Origin: CAYUVH01 sp964448135
GTDB taxonomy: Bacteria; Verrucomicrobiota; Verrucomicrobiia; Limisphaerales; UBA8199
Length of the DNA stretch: 64,000 nucleotides
Assembly (NCBI GenBank): GCA_964448135.1
Contig: CAYUVH010000029.1
Span: 72,137 to 136,136, forward strand
Direction: 5' to 3'
The notes below the pieces were generated by a model, which saw only the letters and a list, made by a program, of their open reading frames with translations, ran no database searches and was not told the DNA's origin. Positions 54,170 to 63,371 of this stretch are shown piece after piece (position 1 is the first letter of the stretch; each line of letters starts with the position of its first letter). Both the position numbers and the translations under genes were made by a program.

Positions 54170-55107
54170 GCTGGAATCGCCGCCATCTCCTGGATATCGA
54201 ATCGCTCACCGCGGAGGAAATCCTCACGGTGTTGGATACCGCGCGCGCGTTCAAGTCCGTCGGTGAGCGCGCGATCAAGAAGGTCCCCGCCCTGCGCGGC
54301 AAAACCGTCGTAAATCTCTTCGTCGAACCTTCCACGCGCACGCGCACCAGCTTCGAGCTCTCCGAACAACGGCTTTCGGCGGACATCATCAATTTCACCG
54401 CCGAAGCTTCATCGCTGAAAAAAGGCGAGTCCTTGAAAGACACGGCGCGCAATCTCGAGGCGCTGAACGTGGACATCATCGTGATTCGGCACAGCGCCTC
54501 CGGCGCGCCGCATTTTCTCGCGCGCGTATTGAAAGGCAGCGTGATCAATGCCGGCGACGGCGCCCATGAACATCCCACGCAAGCGCTGTTGGACGTCTTC
54601 ACGATTCGCGAGAAAAAGGGAAAGATTGCCGACCTCAAGGTCACGATTCTCGGCGACATTCTTTACAGCCGCGTCGCGCGGTCCGACATCTGGGCGCTGA
54701 CAAAGCTCGGCGCGGAGGTCACGCTATGCGGCCCGTCTACGCTCGTGCCGCGCGTCTTTGAACAAATGGGCTGCCGCGTCACTCACAATGTCGAAGAAGC
54801 CATCCGCGACGCGGACATCATCAACCTCCTGCGCATCCAGCACGAGCGCCAGCGCCGGAGCATGTTTCCGAGCTTGAATGAATACGCGAGCCTGTTCGGT
54901 TTGAACAAGGCGCGGCTCGCGAAAACCAAGCCGGACGCGCTCATCATGCATCCGGGCCCGGTTAATCGTGGTGTCGAGATCGATAGCGAAATCGCGGACT
55001 GCAACCGCTCGGTGATTCTGGAGCAAGTGACGAACGGGCTGGCGGTCCGGATGGCAGTGCTGTTCCTCGTCAACGGGGGCAAGGGTCCGCAGGAACTGGC
55101 GGCGTAG
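54166..55107 (+). CDS. pyrB: Aspartate carbamoyltransferase catalytic subunit
   Basis: 313 residues. The carbamoyl-phosphate motif FVEPSTRTRTSFELSEQRL and the HEHPTQALLDVFTI segment are diagnostic. It makes carbamoyl-aspartate in pyrimidine synthesis. pyrR-pyrB is often followed by pyrC, but here a hairpin element and a minus-strand gene follow. Confidence 0.96.
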   Translation: MSWNRRHLLDIESLTAEEILTVLDTARAFKSVGERAIKKVPALRGKTVVNLFVEPSTRTRTSFELSEQRLSADIINFTAEASSLKKGESLKDTARNLEALNVDIIVIRHSASGAPHFLARVLKGSVINAGDGAHEHPTQALLDVFTIREKKGKIADLKVTILGDILYSRVARSDIWALTKLGAEVTLCGPSTLVPRVFEQMGCRVTHNVEEAIRDADIINLLRIQHERQRRSMFPSLNEYASLFGLNKARLAKTKPDALIMHPGPVNRGVEIDSEIADCNRSVILEQVTNGLAVRMAVLFLVNGGKGPQELAA

Positions 55108-55120
55108 AACTTTCGAACCA

Positions 55121-55231
55121 CGGCTGTGGCGAAGCCCAGCCGCAGCGCGTACAATCTGGCGTCGCGCAGCCTCGCCAGTTCGATCGTGCTTCTCCAATCG
55201 CCTCTGCTGCGGCCAAGCTCTGCCACAGCCG
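55121..55231. repeat. 111-bp element with inverted ends between pyrB and an epimerase gene
   Basis: Ends CGGCTGTGGC (55121-55130) and GCCACAGCCG (55222-55231) are a perfect 10-bp inverted repeat; inner CCGCAGC / GCTGCGG also pair. The whole can fold into one long imperfect hairpin. It fills the gap between convergent genes and could end both transcripts or be a miniature mobile element. Confidence 0.7.
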
Positions 55232-55244
55232 CCGTCCGGTCTTG

Positions 55245-56321
55245 TTAGAAGCTCATCCCCTGCTCTTCACACCATTTCAGCGACCGCCGCATGCCTTCTT
55301 CGAGCGCCACGGTCGGGCGGTAGCCAAGCTCCTTCTCCGCGTGCTTAACTGAGCACGCGATGGTCTTGTTCATCTCCGAAAGCACATGAAACTTCTGATG
55401 ATATAAGCCCACACCCTGGAGCATGGAATCCACCACGTACGCGACTGAACTCGCGATGCCGGGCAGCTTCATTCGTTTGTGCGCACAGGGTCGATTGAAT
55501 TCCTTTTCCAGCAACCGTTCGACCGTATCCACGATTTCGTTCATGGAACACGGACGCTCGTCCGCGATCCAATACGTCTTTCCGACGGCCTGCTCCGAAT
55601 TGGCGGCGAGCAGCAGGCCCTGGCATAGATTGTCCACGTAAGCCATGGAGCGGAGATTGTTGCCGGAGCCGACGATCGGCATCTTGCCGTCGCGGATCAT
55701 TTTGAAGAAGAGTGTTTGCCGCGGCGGCTGGTTTGGACCGTAGAACCACGGCGCACGAATGATGACGGTTTCAATCCCTGGCGACCCGGGTTTGTTTTCT
55801 GCCTGAATCTCGCGCACGGCCAGCTCCATTTTCATCTTCGACTTGCCATAGTTAAGGTAGGGACGATACGGCGAAAACTCGTCGAACAAATGATCCGGAT
55901 GCGGATTGCAGCCGCAGGGGGAATTCGAGGAAACCACCACGACCCGCCGTACGCCCGCGCGGCGCGCGGCGGTGAGCAGATTCACCGTCCCTTTGAGATT
56001 CACGCGGTAAAACTCCGCCACCCGCCGCGGATGAATGATGCCCGCCGTGTGAAACAACACAGCTCCCTCCGCGCCCTGGCAAAACCGGTCGCAATCGGCC
56101 AACGATTGGATATCGCCCGTCACCACCTCGACACGTTCCGTACACTTGCGCTGCAGCGGAGCCTCCTGCCCTGGCAGCGCGAGGCAGCGAATCCGCAAAT
56201 CGTCGGCCGGCTCGCGCAGAGCTTCGTGCTCCGGCAGGCCCCGCAGCAGCGATTCAACCAGACGCGAGCCCAGCCAGCCGAGCGGTCCCGTGACGAGAAC
56301 TTTGTTTGTGCGCAAATTCAT
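55245..56321 (-). CDS. NAD(P)-dependent epimerase/dehydratase (extended SDR, 3-beta-HSD-like)
   Basis: 358 residues. N-terminal VLVTGPLGWLGSRLVESLL with GxxGxxG, then the catalytic YGKSKMKME (Y-x-x-x-K) preceded by VVVSSNSPCG. The C-terminal SVKHAEKELGYRPTVALEEG is typical of epimerase-like SDRs acting on NDP-sugars or sterol-like compounds. The upstream MFS gene ends 3 bp before its start, suggesting co-transcription. Substrate unknown. Confidence 0.88.
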   Translation of the reverse strand: MNLRTNKVLVTGPLGWLGSRLVESLLRGLPEHEALREPADDLRIRCLALPGQEAPLQRKCTERVEVVTGDIQSLADCDRFCQGAEGAVLFHTAGIIHPRRVAEFYRVNLKGTVNLLTAARRAGVRRVVVVSSNSPCGCNPHPDHLFDEFSPYRPYLNYGKSKMKMELAVREIQAENKPGSPGIETVIIRAPWFYGPNQPPRQTLFFKMIRDGKMPIVGSGNNLRSMAYVDNLCQGLLLAANSEQAVGKTYWIADERPCSMNEIVDTVERLLEKEFNRPCAHKRMKLPGIASSVAYVVDSMLQGVGLYHQKFHVLSEMNKTIACSVKHAEKELGYRPTVALEEGMRRSLKWCEEQGMSF

Positions 56322-56324
56322 AAG

Positions 56325-57569
56325 CTATTCGGAGACTTCTTCCACCAGTGCCGCGGCGTGCCGGGCGCGTTTTCCTTCGCGGATTTCCGGAATCAAAAAC
56401 GACGATCCAATCAGGATGAGCCCGGCGCTGATCCAGCCCATCAGCGGCAACGACATTTGGGACACCAGTTGAAAACCAACGATCGGCGCGACGATGCCGC
56501 GCACTCCCGTGAAGAATGTATGCACGCTCATGTAGTCGGCCACGCGGTCGGGCGGCGCAAACTTCGTCACCCACAGACTCCAGGCCACGTCACCGCCGGC
56601 GTTCGATATGCCGAAGACGACGGCGCCCAGGATCAATCCGAAGAGGCTGCCGGTGGTGAAGAAGGATAGAATGCCCAGCACGAAACCAAAGTTCAAGGTG
56701 ATGCGCAGCACGAAGAAATTCTTGTGGTCGAACAGCCAGCCCCAGACCGGATTGACGAGCAATCGGACGACGTTGGGAATCACCGCCGTGATCATCGCCA
56801 CCATCCCGGCGGTCAGCAGTTCTCCGTGCAATTTCACCCCATACTTCGGATTTGCGAGGTACTCCACCCGCAGCGGGGCCATCATCAGCGTGGCAAACCC
56901 CAGGAATATCCACGAGATGATGGTCTGCCGGAATACACGGTCCTCGCGCAGATATCGCAACGCGTGGAACGGATGCGTGCCGCCGGAGGCGGTGAGGGGA
57001 CGCGAGGGACAGCGGGACACGCAAAAGGCTGCAAATCCTGCAGAAACCGCAAACACCACCAACAACCAGCGAAAGTAACCGATGTGACCAGACAGCGCCC
57101 AACCGGCCAACTGGCTGAACCCCGCCGCCGTCGCGATCCGGATCATGATCGTCCGCGAAAAGCGCCGTCCACGTTCCCGGGCCGGATAGTTCTCCTGGTA
57201 AATCTGCGTCAGCAATGGCACCGACGCCGACATGACCGTCAGCGCGATAACCGACCCGACGACGAACACGGGAACGATGGGCACCAGCGCCATCACCCCA
57301 AAGCTGATTGCTCCGAGTACGGCCAGCCGCGCGGCAGCCTGCGCCACCGGCCAGCGCCATTTCTCCACCGTCAATACCAGCCACGGCGAGAGCATCAGCC
57401 CGAGACTGCCGCCTCCGGCCACCAGCGCTTTGGCCACTTTGCCGGCCTCGAACCACCGCACCGCAATCAACAGCAGGAAAGTCGACGCCGCCGCTTCGAT
57501 GATACCCGCGGGAATGGCCCGCCAGCACTCGTAAAAGTATGTGACTGAGGTCCGGTCCCGGTCTGACAT
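56325..57569 (-). CDS. MFS transporter
   Basis: 414 residues from the ATG at 57569; a longer in-frame start 36 bp upstream exists. About eleven to twelve hydrophobic segments: IPAGIIEAAASTFLLLIAVR, LGAISFGVMALVPIVPVFVV, HGELLTAGMVAMITAVIPNV, GLILGAVVFGISNAGGDVAW. The loop NYPARERGRRFSRTI resembles the conserved cytoplasmic loop of MFS carriers. Substrate unknown. It forms a two-gene unit with the epimerase. Confidence 0.85.
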   Translation of the reverse strand: MSDRDRTSVTYFYECWRAIPAGIIEAAASTFLLLIAVRWFEAGKVAKALVAGGGSLGLMLSPWLVLTVEKWRWPVAQAAARLAVLGAISFGVMALVPIVPVFVVGSVIALTVMSASVPLLTQIYQENYPARERGRRFSRTIMIRIATAAGFSQLAGWALSGHIGYFRWLLVVFAVSAGFAAFCVSRCPSRPLTASGGTHPFHALRYLREDRVFRQTIISWIFLGFATLMMAPLRVEYLANPKYGVKLHGELLTAGMVAMITAVIPNVVRLLVNPVWGWLFDHKNFFVLRITLNFGFVLGILSFFTTGSLFGLILGAVVFGISNAGGDVAWSLWVTKFAPPDRVADYMSVHTFFTGVRGIVAPIVGFQLVSQMSLPLMGWISAGLILIGSSFLIPEIREGKRARHAAALVEEVSE

Positions 57570-57692
57570 CGGCCGGAAGCCTAGCGATTGCTGCCTCCGG
57601 TCCAAAGTATCTTTTTCCGAGCCGCTGGCGGCAATTTAAGGTGAAGCCTCACGGGACTTGAAGCGGGCTGGGAGGAGGAGTAAAGTCCTTTC

Positions 57693-57926
57693 ATGGCTGA
57701 ACGGGCGAAGGATACTTCGGTGGCCGATAAGTTGCGCAAGGCACTTCACGAAAGAATCGACCGGCTGCCCGCTGCACGTCTCCAAGCCGCGGACTATTTA
57801 CTGCTCCAAATGGAAGCTGATAGTGCGGGTGCGGAATTGGATTTTGATTTCAATCAGGGCCAGAAGGAGTCCAAACCCGAGGACACCAAAAAGCGCCCGA
57901 CCCGGGACGGCGAATCGCGTCCATAG
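57693..57926 (+). CDS. Hypothetical small 77-residue protein
   Basis: 77 residues. N-terminal half helical (VADKLRKALHERIDRLPAAR, LQAADYLLLQMEADS), C-terminal half acidic then Lys/Arg-rich. The 'ID.LPAARL.AA..LLLQM' pattern recalls small antitoxin-like proteins, but no toxin gene is adjacent. Moderately supported: the frame and composition look coding. Divergent from the MFS gene. Confidence 0.55.
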   Translation: MAERAKDTSVADKLRKALHERIDRLPAARLQAADYLLLQMEADSAGAELDFDFNQGQKESKPEDTKKRPTRDGESRP

Positions 57927-57982
57927 TCCCTGTAGGAATTAGGATTTGTCGAGAAATCGACAAAAGGACCCTGAACCGTCGG

Positions 57983-58672
57983 TTACCCTCTCGCCGCGAA
58001 GATGCTATCCAGGATTACTTCCTTGGTTTTCCAAATCATCGCCATCGTCAGCGAAAGCGGCAGCAAAAACAACGGCACCGCCGCCCAGTAACCTACAACG
58101 CTGAGCGTTCCCGCGATCTGTCCCAGCCAGAGCGGCAGGTTTCGCGGGTCTGGCTGGCGGAGGAGAATCACAACCACTCCGGCCACAACCATCGCGGCCA
58201 GCAGGTTCAGGTTCATCAGCGTGAACTGGCGTGTCTCCAGCCGCAATGTTTCATCAGGCAACATGGCGCCGAGCCGGCGGAGGACGGTGTTCAGGCTGGC
58301 GAGAAAAATGAGCGCCGAAAATCCCAGGACCAGAACCACGCGGCCGAAAAACACATTCTCCGGCATGGAACGCGACCAGAATAAAAACGGGCTGAGCCCG
58401 AAATTAATGAGCGCCAGCAACCGCGCGCGGTCGAGTGCGGTACGCCAGATGCGTTCCTGCGGCTGGAACGCGCCGATTTGCCAGAGGCCGTAACCAAGCA
58501 ATGCGGTCGCCGCCATCGGCGGGGCGACGTTGAAGGCGCGCAGGCCGTCGGAATTGACGGCGTGAAAGCAAACCACCAGGGCGATGGGCAATCCCCAAAA
58601 CAGGGCCGAAAGGCCCCGCACGAGGCGGCCCAGCGCGCGCAGCAGTTCCGCATGGGGAACAGGCTCAGGCAT
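57983..58672 (-). CDS. Predicted multipass membrane protein
   Basis: 229 residues with about six hydrophobic segments (LSALFWGLPIALVVCFHAV, MAATALLGYGLWQIGAF, VVLVLGFSALIFLASLNTVL, LNLLAAMVVAGVVVILL, GYWAAVPLFLLPLSLTMAMI). Not recognised. It starts 6 bp after the speA stop, so it is probably read with it; a transporter role for polyamine metabolism cannot be shown. Confidence 0.75.
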   Translation of the reverse strand: MPEPVPHAELLRALGRLVRGLSALFWGLPIALVVCFHAVNSDGLRAFNVAPPMAATALLGYGLWQIGAFQPQERIWRTALDRARLLALINFGLSPFLFWSRSMPENVFFGRVVLVLGFSALIFLASLNTVLRRLGAMLPDETLRLETRQFTLMNLNLLAAMVVAGVVVILLRQPDPRNLPLWLGQIAGTLSVVGYWAAVPLFLLPLSLTMAMIWKTKEVILDSIFAARG

Positions 58673-58678
58673 GGCGCG

Positions 58679-60619
58679 CTAGAAACTCAGGTAAGTGTAA
58701 TCCTTGAGGCCGCGCTCGTACTCGTCGAGCAGCCGCATGGCTTCGGACGGTTTCATGCGATCCGATTTTATAGCCTCGTCCATTTGCGCTTTCATCTGCC
58801 GCTTCAGTTCGTTTTCGTCGTATTGGACGGCATTGAGCGCCTGCACGATGGTGTTGCCCTCGATGATCTCCTCGATGTAATACCCCGTCGGTTCGTCCGG
58901 CTCGAGAAATACGTGGACCTCGTTCACCCGGCCGAAAAGGTTGTGCAAATCCCCCATGATGTCCTGGTACGCGCCCATGAGGAAAAAGCCGAGATAGTAA
59001 GGCTCCAGGGCGCCGTTGCCGTTCACGTTAAGTTGATGCAACGGCAACGTGTCGCGCACATCGCGCAAATCAATGAACTTGTTCACCTGCCCGTCCGAGT
59101 CGCAGGTGATATCCACGAGCGTACCCTCGCGCGTGGGGCGTTCGTTGAGCCGGCTGATGGGCATGATGGGGAACAACTGGCCGAGCGCCCAATGATCCAG
59201 CAGCGACTGAAACACCGAGAAATTACAGAGATACTGATCGCCCAGGCTGTCTTCCAGCTTGCGGATTTCCTCCGGAATGTAGGCCTGGCCGCGGAAACTG
59301 TTCACCACCTCGCTGCTGATCTCCCAGTAGAGCGTCTCGATCTTCGCCTTGTCGGGAAGATTCATCATCCCGAGCGTGAACATGTGCTGGGCGTCCTCTT
59401 TGCGCTCCAGGGAATCGTGGTAGGCTTCGAGCTTGTTGAGCTTCGGCAGGTTCTTGCGGATGTCCAGCAGCTCCTTCACGAGGGCATGTTCGTTCTCACC
59501 AAACTGAAAGCGTTCATTCGCCCGCACCTTGCCGATGGCTCCGAACACTTCCACAATCAGCACGCTGTGGTAGGCGACGACCGCCCGGCCGCTTTCGCTG
59601 ATGATGTGCGGGTGTGGAACATTCTCCGCGTTGCACACGTCCGCGAGGTAATAAACAATGTCGTTGGCGTATTCCTGCAACGTGTAATTGGTGGAACTGT
59701 CGAACGCGGAGCGGCTGCCATCGTAATCAATTCCCAGGCCGCCGCCGACGTCGACGAATTCGAGCTGGAATCCCATTTGATACAGGCGCGCGTAAAAGCG
59801 GGCGGCCTCCTGCACCGCGCGTTTGACGAGCAGAATATCCGGCACCTGCGAGCCAATGTGAAAATGCAACAGTTTGAAGCAATGTCCCAGACCTTCGGCC
59901 TTGAGCAATTCGGTGGCTTCGAGCAACTCCGAGGTGCAGAGGCCGAATTTCGCGTTTTCGCCCCCGCTGTCCGCCCAGCGTCCCCCGCCCTTGCTCAGCA
60001 GCCGCGCGCGGATGCCGATCTGCGGCTCGACGCCGAGCTGTTTGGAGATCGCGATGATCTGGCGCAATTCCTCGAGCTTCTCAACCACCATGATGACTTG
60101 TTTGCCAAGTTTGATGCCGATCAGAGCCATGCGAATGAAACTCGCGTCCTTGTAGCCGTTGCAAACAATCAGGCTGCCCACCTGGCTTTGGAGAGCGAGG
60201 CCGGCGAACAGCTCCGGCTTGCTGCCCACTTCCAGGCCAAACTCGAACGGCTTGCCCGCGTCCAGAATCTCCTCCACGACCTCGCGAAGCTGATTCACCT
60301 TGATGGGGAACACGCCGCGGTATCGGCCCTGGTAATTGAATTCCGCGATCGCATTGCGGAACGCGACGTTTACCGATTCTACGCGATGCCGCAGAATATC
60401 TTGGAACCGGATCAGCAGCGGGAATTTCAATCCGCGGGCCTTGGCTTCCTCGATGACATCGGTGATGTCCACCGACGCGCCCGCTTCCCAGAGCGGCCGG
60501 GCCACCACGCGGCCCGCGTCGTTGATGTCGAAGTATTTCGCCCCCCAACGATGAATATTGTACAGATTTCTGGCTTGCTGGATGTCCCAGGGCTCGCCGG
60601 CGTCAACTGGTTGGTTCAT
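58679..60619 (-). CDS. speA: Biosynthetic arginine decarboxylase
   Basis: 646 residues from the ATG at 60619; a GTG 33 bp upstream is also in frame. PLP-lysine region YRGVFPIKVNQLREVVEEIL, the EVGSKPELFAGLAL block and the VGGGLGIDYDGS phosphate-binding loop are typical of SpeA (E. coli 658 residues). It decarboxylates arginine to agmatine, the first step of polyamine synthesis. speB-type agmatinase is not in the window. Confidence 0.95.
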   Translation of the reverse strand: MNQPVDAGEPWDIQQARNLYNIHRWGAKYFDINDAGRVVARPLWEAGASVDITDVIEEAKARGLKFPLLIRFQDILRHRVESVNVAFRNAIAEFNYQGRYRGVFPIKVNQLREVVEEILDAGKPFEFGLEVGSKPELFAGLALQSQVGSLIVCNGYKDASFIRMALIGIKLGKQVIMVVEKLEELRQIIAISKQLGVEPQIGIRARLLSKGGGRWADSGGENAKFGLCTSELLEATELLKAEGLGHCFKLLHFHIGSQVPDILLVKRAVQEAARFYARLYQMGFQLEFVDVGGGLGIDYDGSRSAFDSSTNYTLQEYANDIVYYLADVCNAENVPHPHIISESGRAVVAYHSVLIVEVFGAIGKVRANERFQFGENEHALVKELLDIRKNLPKLNKLEAYHDSLERKEDAQHMFTLGMMNLPDKAKIETLYWEISSEVVNSFRGQAYIPEEIRKLEDSLGDQYLCNFSVFQSLLDHWALGQLFPIMPISRLNERPTREGTLVDITCDSDGQVNKFIDLRDVRDTLPLHQLNVNGNGALEPYYLGFFLMGAYQDIMGDLHNLFGRVNEVHVFLEPDEPTGYYIEEIIEGNTIVQALNAVQYDENELKRQMKAQMDEAIKSDRMKPSEAMRLLDEYERGLKDYTYLSF

Positions 60620-60835
60620 TGAGTTACCATTCGCGTACTGAACGATTCGCACTATAGAACTCGTGCGCCGGAATTCAATACGCGGAATGAAGTTTTTTGT
60701 GCGGGTAGGAAGTGCGATTTGGGTTTGGAGCGGAGGCTTTAGCCAAAACGGAGCCCCACTTCACTGACTCCGATCCCAAACCACGCGCATCTGAAGGCGG
60801 TGGTTTTTCTCTCATCGGTGTGCTACCGTTTGCTC

Positions 60836-61636
60836 ATGAAGGAGCCGGTCCCCTCGTCCGCGCCCCGTCGATTCAGCCGCCGTCGTTGGTTCAGGCGATT
60901 GTTAATCGGCACATCAACATTGGTGCTGGCTGACTCGATCCTGCTCGAGCCGGACTGGATCAAGATTCGCCGCGTCCGGCTCTCGCCCGGCAAACCCACG
61001 CACCGTTTCGTTCAGTTCACGGACGTGCATCACAAGGGCAACCGCAAACTGTTGGATGACGTGATCTCGAAGATCAACGCGCTCTCCCCCGACTTCGTGT
61101 GCTTTACCGGCGACATCATCGAGGAGACCCGGCATCTGCCGGAAGCGCTCGAGGCCCTGGCGAAATTGAAATCGCCGGCCTACGGCGTTCCTGGCAACCA
61201 TGATTACTGGAGTAACATGCCCTTCGATGGCATCAGCCAATGTTTTGCGGGCACCGGCGGAGCGTGGCTGATGGACGAGCAGCGAGTCACCGGGGACGGA
61301 AAGTTCACGATCAGCGGATCGGCGGCACGTAGCGCCAAAGTGCTGCCACCCCGCGGCAACACCTCCACCCGGAATATTCTCCTGGTCCACTATCCCGCCT
61401 GGGTGAAAAATTTGGGCGGCCAAAAATATGACCTGACGCTGGCCGGGCATTCGCATGGCGGCCAGGTGCGCATACCTTTCTACGGTCCGGTTCTCGTTCC
61501 GTTCAACGTGGACGAGTACGACCTGGGAATGTTCCAAACCGCCGCCGGCCCGCTCTACGTCAATCCGGGCATCGGCTGGTTTCCCCTGCCGGTTCGATTC
61601 AATTGCCGCCCGGAGATTACGGTGTTCGAGATTTAG
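60836..61636 (+). CDS. Membrane-anchored metallophosphoesterase
   Basis: 266 residues from the ATG at 60836. An N-terminal Arg-rich, hydrophobic anchor (RRLLIGTSTLVLADSILL) precedes the metal-binding motifs in order: VQFTDVHHKG (D-x-H), FTGDIIEE (GDxxE), GVPGNHDYW (GNHD), LLVHYP and LAGHSHGGQV (GHxH). This is the YkuE/LpxH-like branch, including enzymes acting on lipid or nucleotide phosphoesters at the membrane. Its stop overlaps the convergent DegT gene by 4 bp. Confidence 0.92.
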   Translation: MKEPVPSSAPRRFSRRRWFRRLLIGTSTLVLADSILLEPDWIKIRRVRLSPGKPTHRFVQFTDVHHKGNRKLLDDVISKINALSPDFVCFTGDIIEETRHLPEALEALAKLKSPAYGVPGNHDYWSNMPFDGISQCFAGTGGAWLMDEQRVTGDGKFTISGSAARSAKVLPPRGNTSTRNILLVHYPAWVKNLGGQKYDLTLAGHSHGGQVRIPFYGPVLVPFNVDEYDLGMFQTAAGPLYVNPGIGWFPLPVRFNCRPEITVFEI

Positions 61637-62982
61637 ATGCTCGCGAGTTCCGTGCGGTGCGCCCAGATTTTCTGGAAGGCTTTCACGTACTGCGCGGTCA
61701 ACTCCGGCGAGTCGTTGTAGAAGATCGGCAGGAAGATGTGGTTGGCGTTGACGTAGGCGTTGCCCGGCATGGAGGTGGGAATCGTCGGCGCGTGCGCCCA
61801 CCATTGGGGTTCGGAGTAGATCTTCAACTTATGCTGTTCGGGATAATCCCAGAACTTCACGTTTGCGCCTTCGGCCTTTAGCGCCTTCACGAGCGCGTCG
61901 CGGGTGAAACCGAGTTTTTTGAAGTCCACGAACAGCATGTTGCCGTTGTAATAGACGCGCTTCTGGTTCGGCAGGCAGGTCGGTTCGGCGATGCCGGGGA
62001 GTTGGGTCAGCGGATCATTCATCGCGCGGATGTTCTTTTCGACGAGCGCGTTCAGGGTGTCGAGGCCCTTGAGTTGCTGACGGGCCAGGGCGGCGCCGAC
62101 CGGATGCATGCGATACTTTTGCCCGAAGCCGGTGCCAGCGTAAGCATGGACCGGGCTTTCCTTTGGGAATTTGGCGGGGTCGTTGTATTCGCCGAAGGCG
62201 GCGGCGCGCTCGAAGTGTTCGCGCGCCTGATACATGCCCATGCCGCCTTCGATGGCCGGCATGACTTTGGAAGCTTGGAAACTATAGATGCCCATCGCGC
62301 CCCAGGTGCCCATTTTCTTTCCATCCATGGAAGCACCGTGCGCGTGTGCGGAGTCTTCCAGCACGATCAGACCCTTCTCCTTCGCCCAATCGGAAATCTT
62401 GTCCATCTCGCAGGGCAATCCCCACGAATGCATCACGACGAGCGCCTTGGTCTTCGGAGTCAGTTTGCGCTTGGCGTCTTCGAGATCGAACGTCGCGGTC
62501 TTCGGATTGATATCAATGAAGATCGGCACGCAACCGAAGAAGCGCATGGAAAGGCACGTGGCGAAGAAGGTGTACGACGGCACCATGATCTCGCTGCCGG
62601 GCGGCAGGTCGAGCGCGAAGTACATGCTGGTGAGCGCGCTGGTGCCGTTGATGTGCTGTTTCACGAAGGGCGCCTTCGTGTACTCCTGCCATTCCTTCTC
62701 GAACGCCGGCGCTTCCTGGTAGAACCTGGTCATGTCCTTGTCCAACAAGTCGCAGACCGCCTTCTTCTCCGCGTCGCCGTAGCGCGGCCATTTCGTGAGT
62801 GCCTCGAATTCGGCGGCGGAACAATTCACGCTCTTGCCGCCACCGCTCACCGCGAGTGATTCGCTCTGCGCCCGGGCGAAGCTCACGTCGGCCAGCGAAA
62901 GCCCCGCCGCGGCGACGGCGCTGGATTTCAGGAAGGTCCGGCGGTTTACGGGATTCGATTTCTGTCCTGGGGAATTAGACAT
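61633..62982 (-). CDS. DegT/DnrJ/EryC1/StrS-type aminotransferase with Tat signal
   Basis: 449 residues from the ATG at 62982. A twin-arginine signal (VNRRTFLKSSAVAAAGLSLA) precedes a full fold-type I PLP enzyme: INGTSALTSMYFALDLPPGS, VPSYTFFATCLSMRFFGCVP, IVLEDSAHAHGASMDG and the PLP-lysine region YSFQASKVMPAIEGGMG. The family makes amino sugars or acts as dehydratase/epimerase on NDP-sugars. Export of a PLP enzyme is unusual; the Tat motif is seen, but export is inferred. Overlaps the metallophosphoesterase stop. Confidence 0.9.
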   Translation of the reverse strand: MSNSPGQKSNPVNRRTFLKSSAVAAAGLSLADVSFARAQSESLAVSGGGKSVNCSAAEFEALTKWPRYGDAEKKAVCDLLDKDMTRFYQEAPAFEKEWQEYTKAPFVKQHINGTSALTSMYFALDLPPGSEIMVPSYTFFATCLSMRFFGCVPIFIDINPKTATFDLEDAKRKLTPKTKALVVMHSWGLPCEMDKISDWAKEKGLIVLEDSAHAHGASMDGKKMGTWGAMGIYSFQASKVMPAIEGGMGMYQAREHFERAAAFGEYNDPAKFPKESPVHAYAGTGFGQKYRMHPVGAALARQQLKGLDTLNALVEKNIRAMNDPLTQLPGIAEPTCLPNQKRVYYNGNMLFVDFKKLGFTRDALVKALKAEGANVKFWDYPEQHKLKIYSEPQWWAHAPTIPTSMPGNAYVNANHIFLPIFYNDSPELTAQYVKAFQKIWAHRTELASI

Positions 62983-63371
62983 ACTGCGCGGTATTTCTCT
63001 GGTTTTGGCTTGGAGCCCCGGCCGAACCCAAAGGTCACCGAGGCGTGCGTAAAGCTTCAATCTTTGGACTGCCAAGGCAAGCCGGATATTCAGAGCGGGA
63101 ACGTTAATACGCGGTAGGCACCGTTAGGTCTGCTGATTTCAAAGAACAACGCAACGGCATCACTGCCGCGAGGAGATTTTGATTTTCTCCCTCCCACGCG
63201 CAACAAAGGACAGAAATGAATTTTTTCAAAGACCTCCAATCAAAAAAACAGACAAGGGCGTGACGACGAATGTTCCTCTCTCGCAATTGACACTTTGAGC
63301 GCGCGTGCGCAGGGTTGCGCCATGCCGAAACCTCTGCTGCCGGAACGCCCTCGAATCACCCGCGCCTTGGC
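62983..63371. other. Intergenic region between divergent genes
   Basis: These 389 bp hold no gene I can support. A TTGACA-like hexamer (about 63288) has no clear -10 partner. AT-rich runs around 63180-63250 may include promoters of the two divergent genes. Confidence 0.5.

Noticed and set aside
58478..60622. A 714-codon plus-strand frame opposite speA
   Set aside because: speA is unmistakable on the minus strand; the antisense product has no domain or ribosome-binding site.
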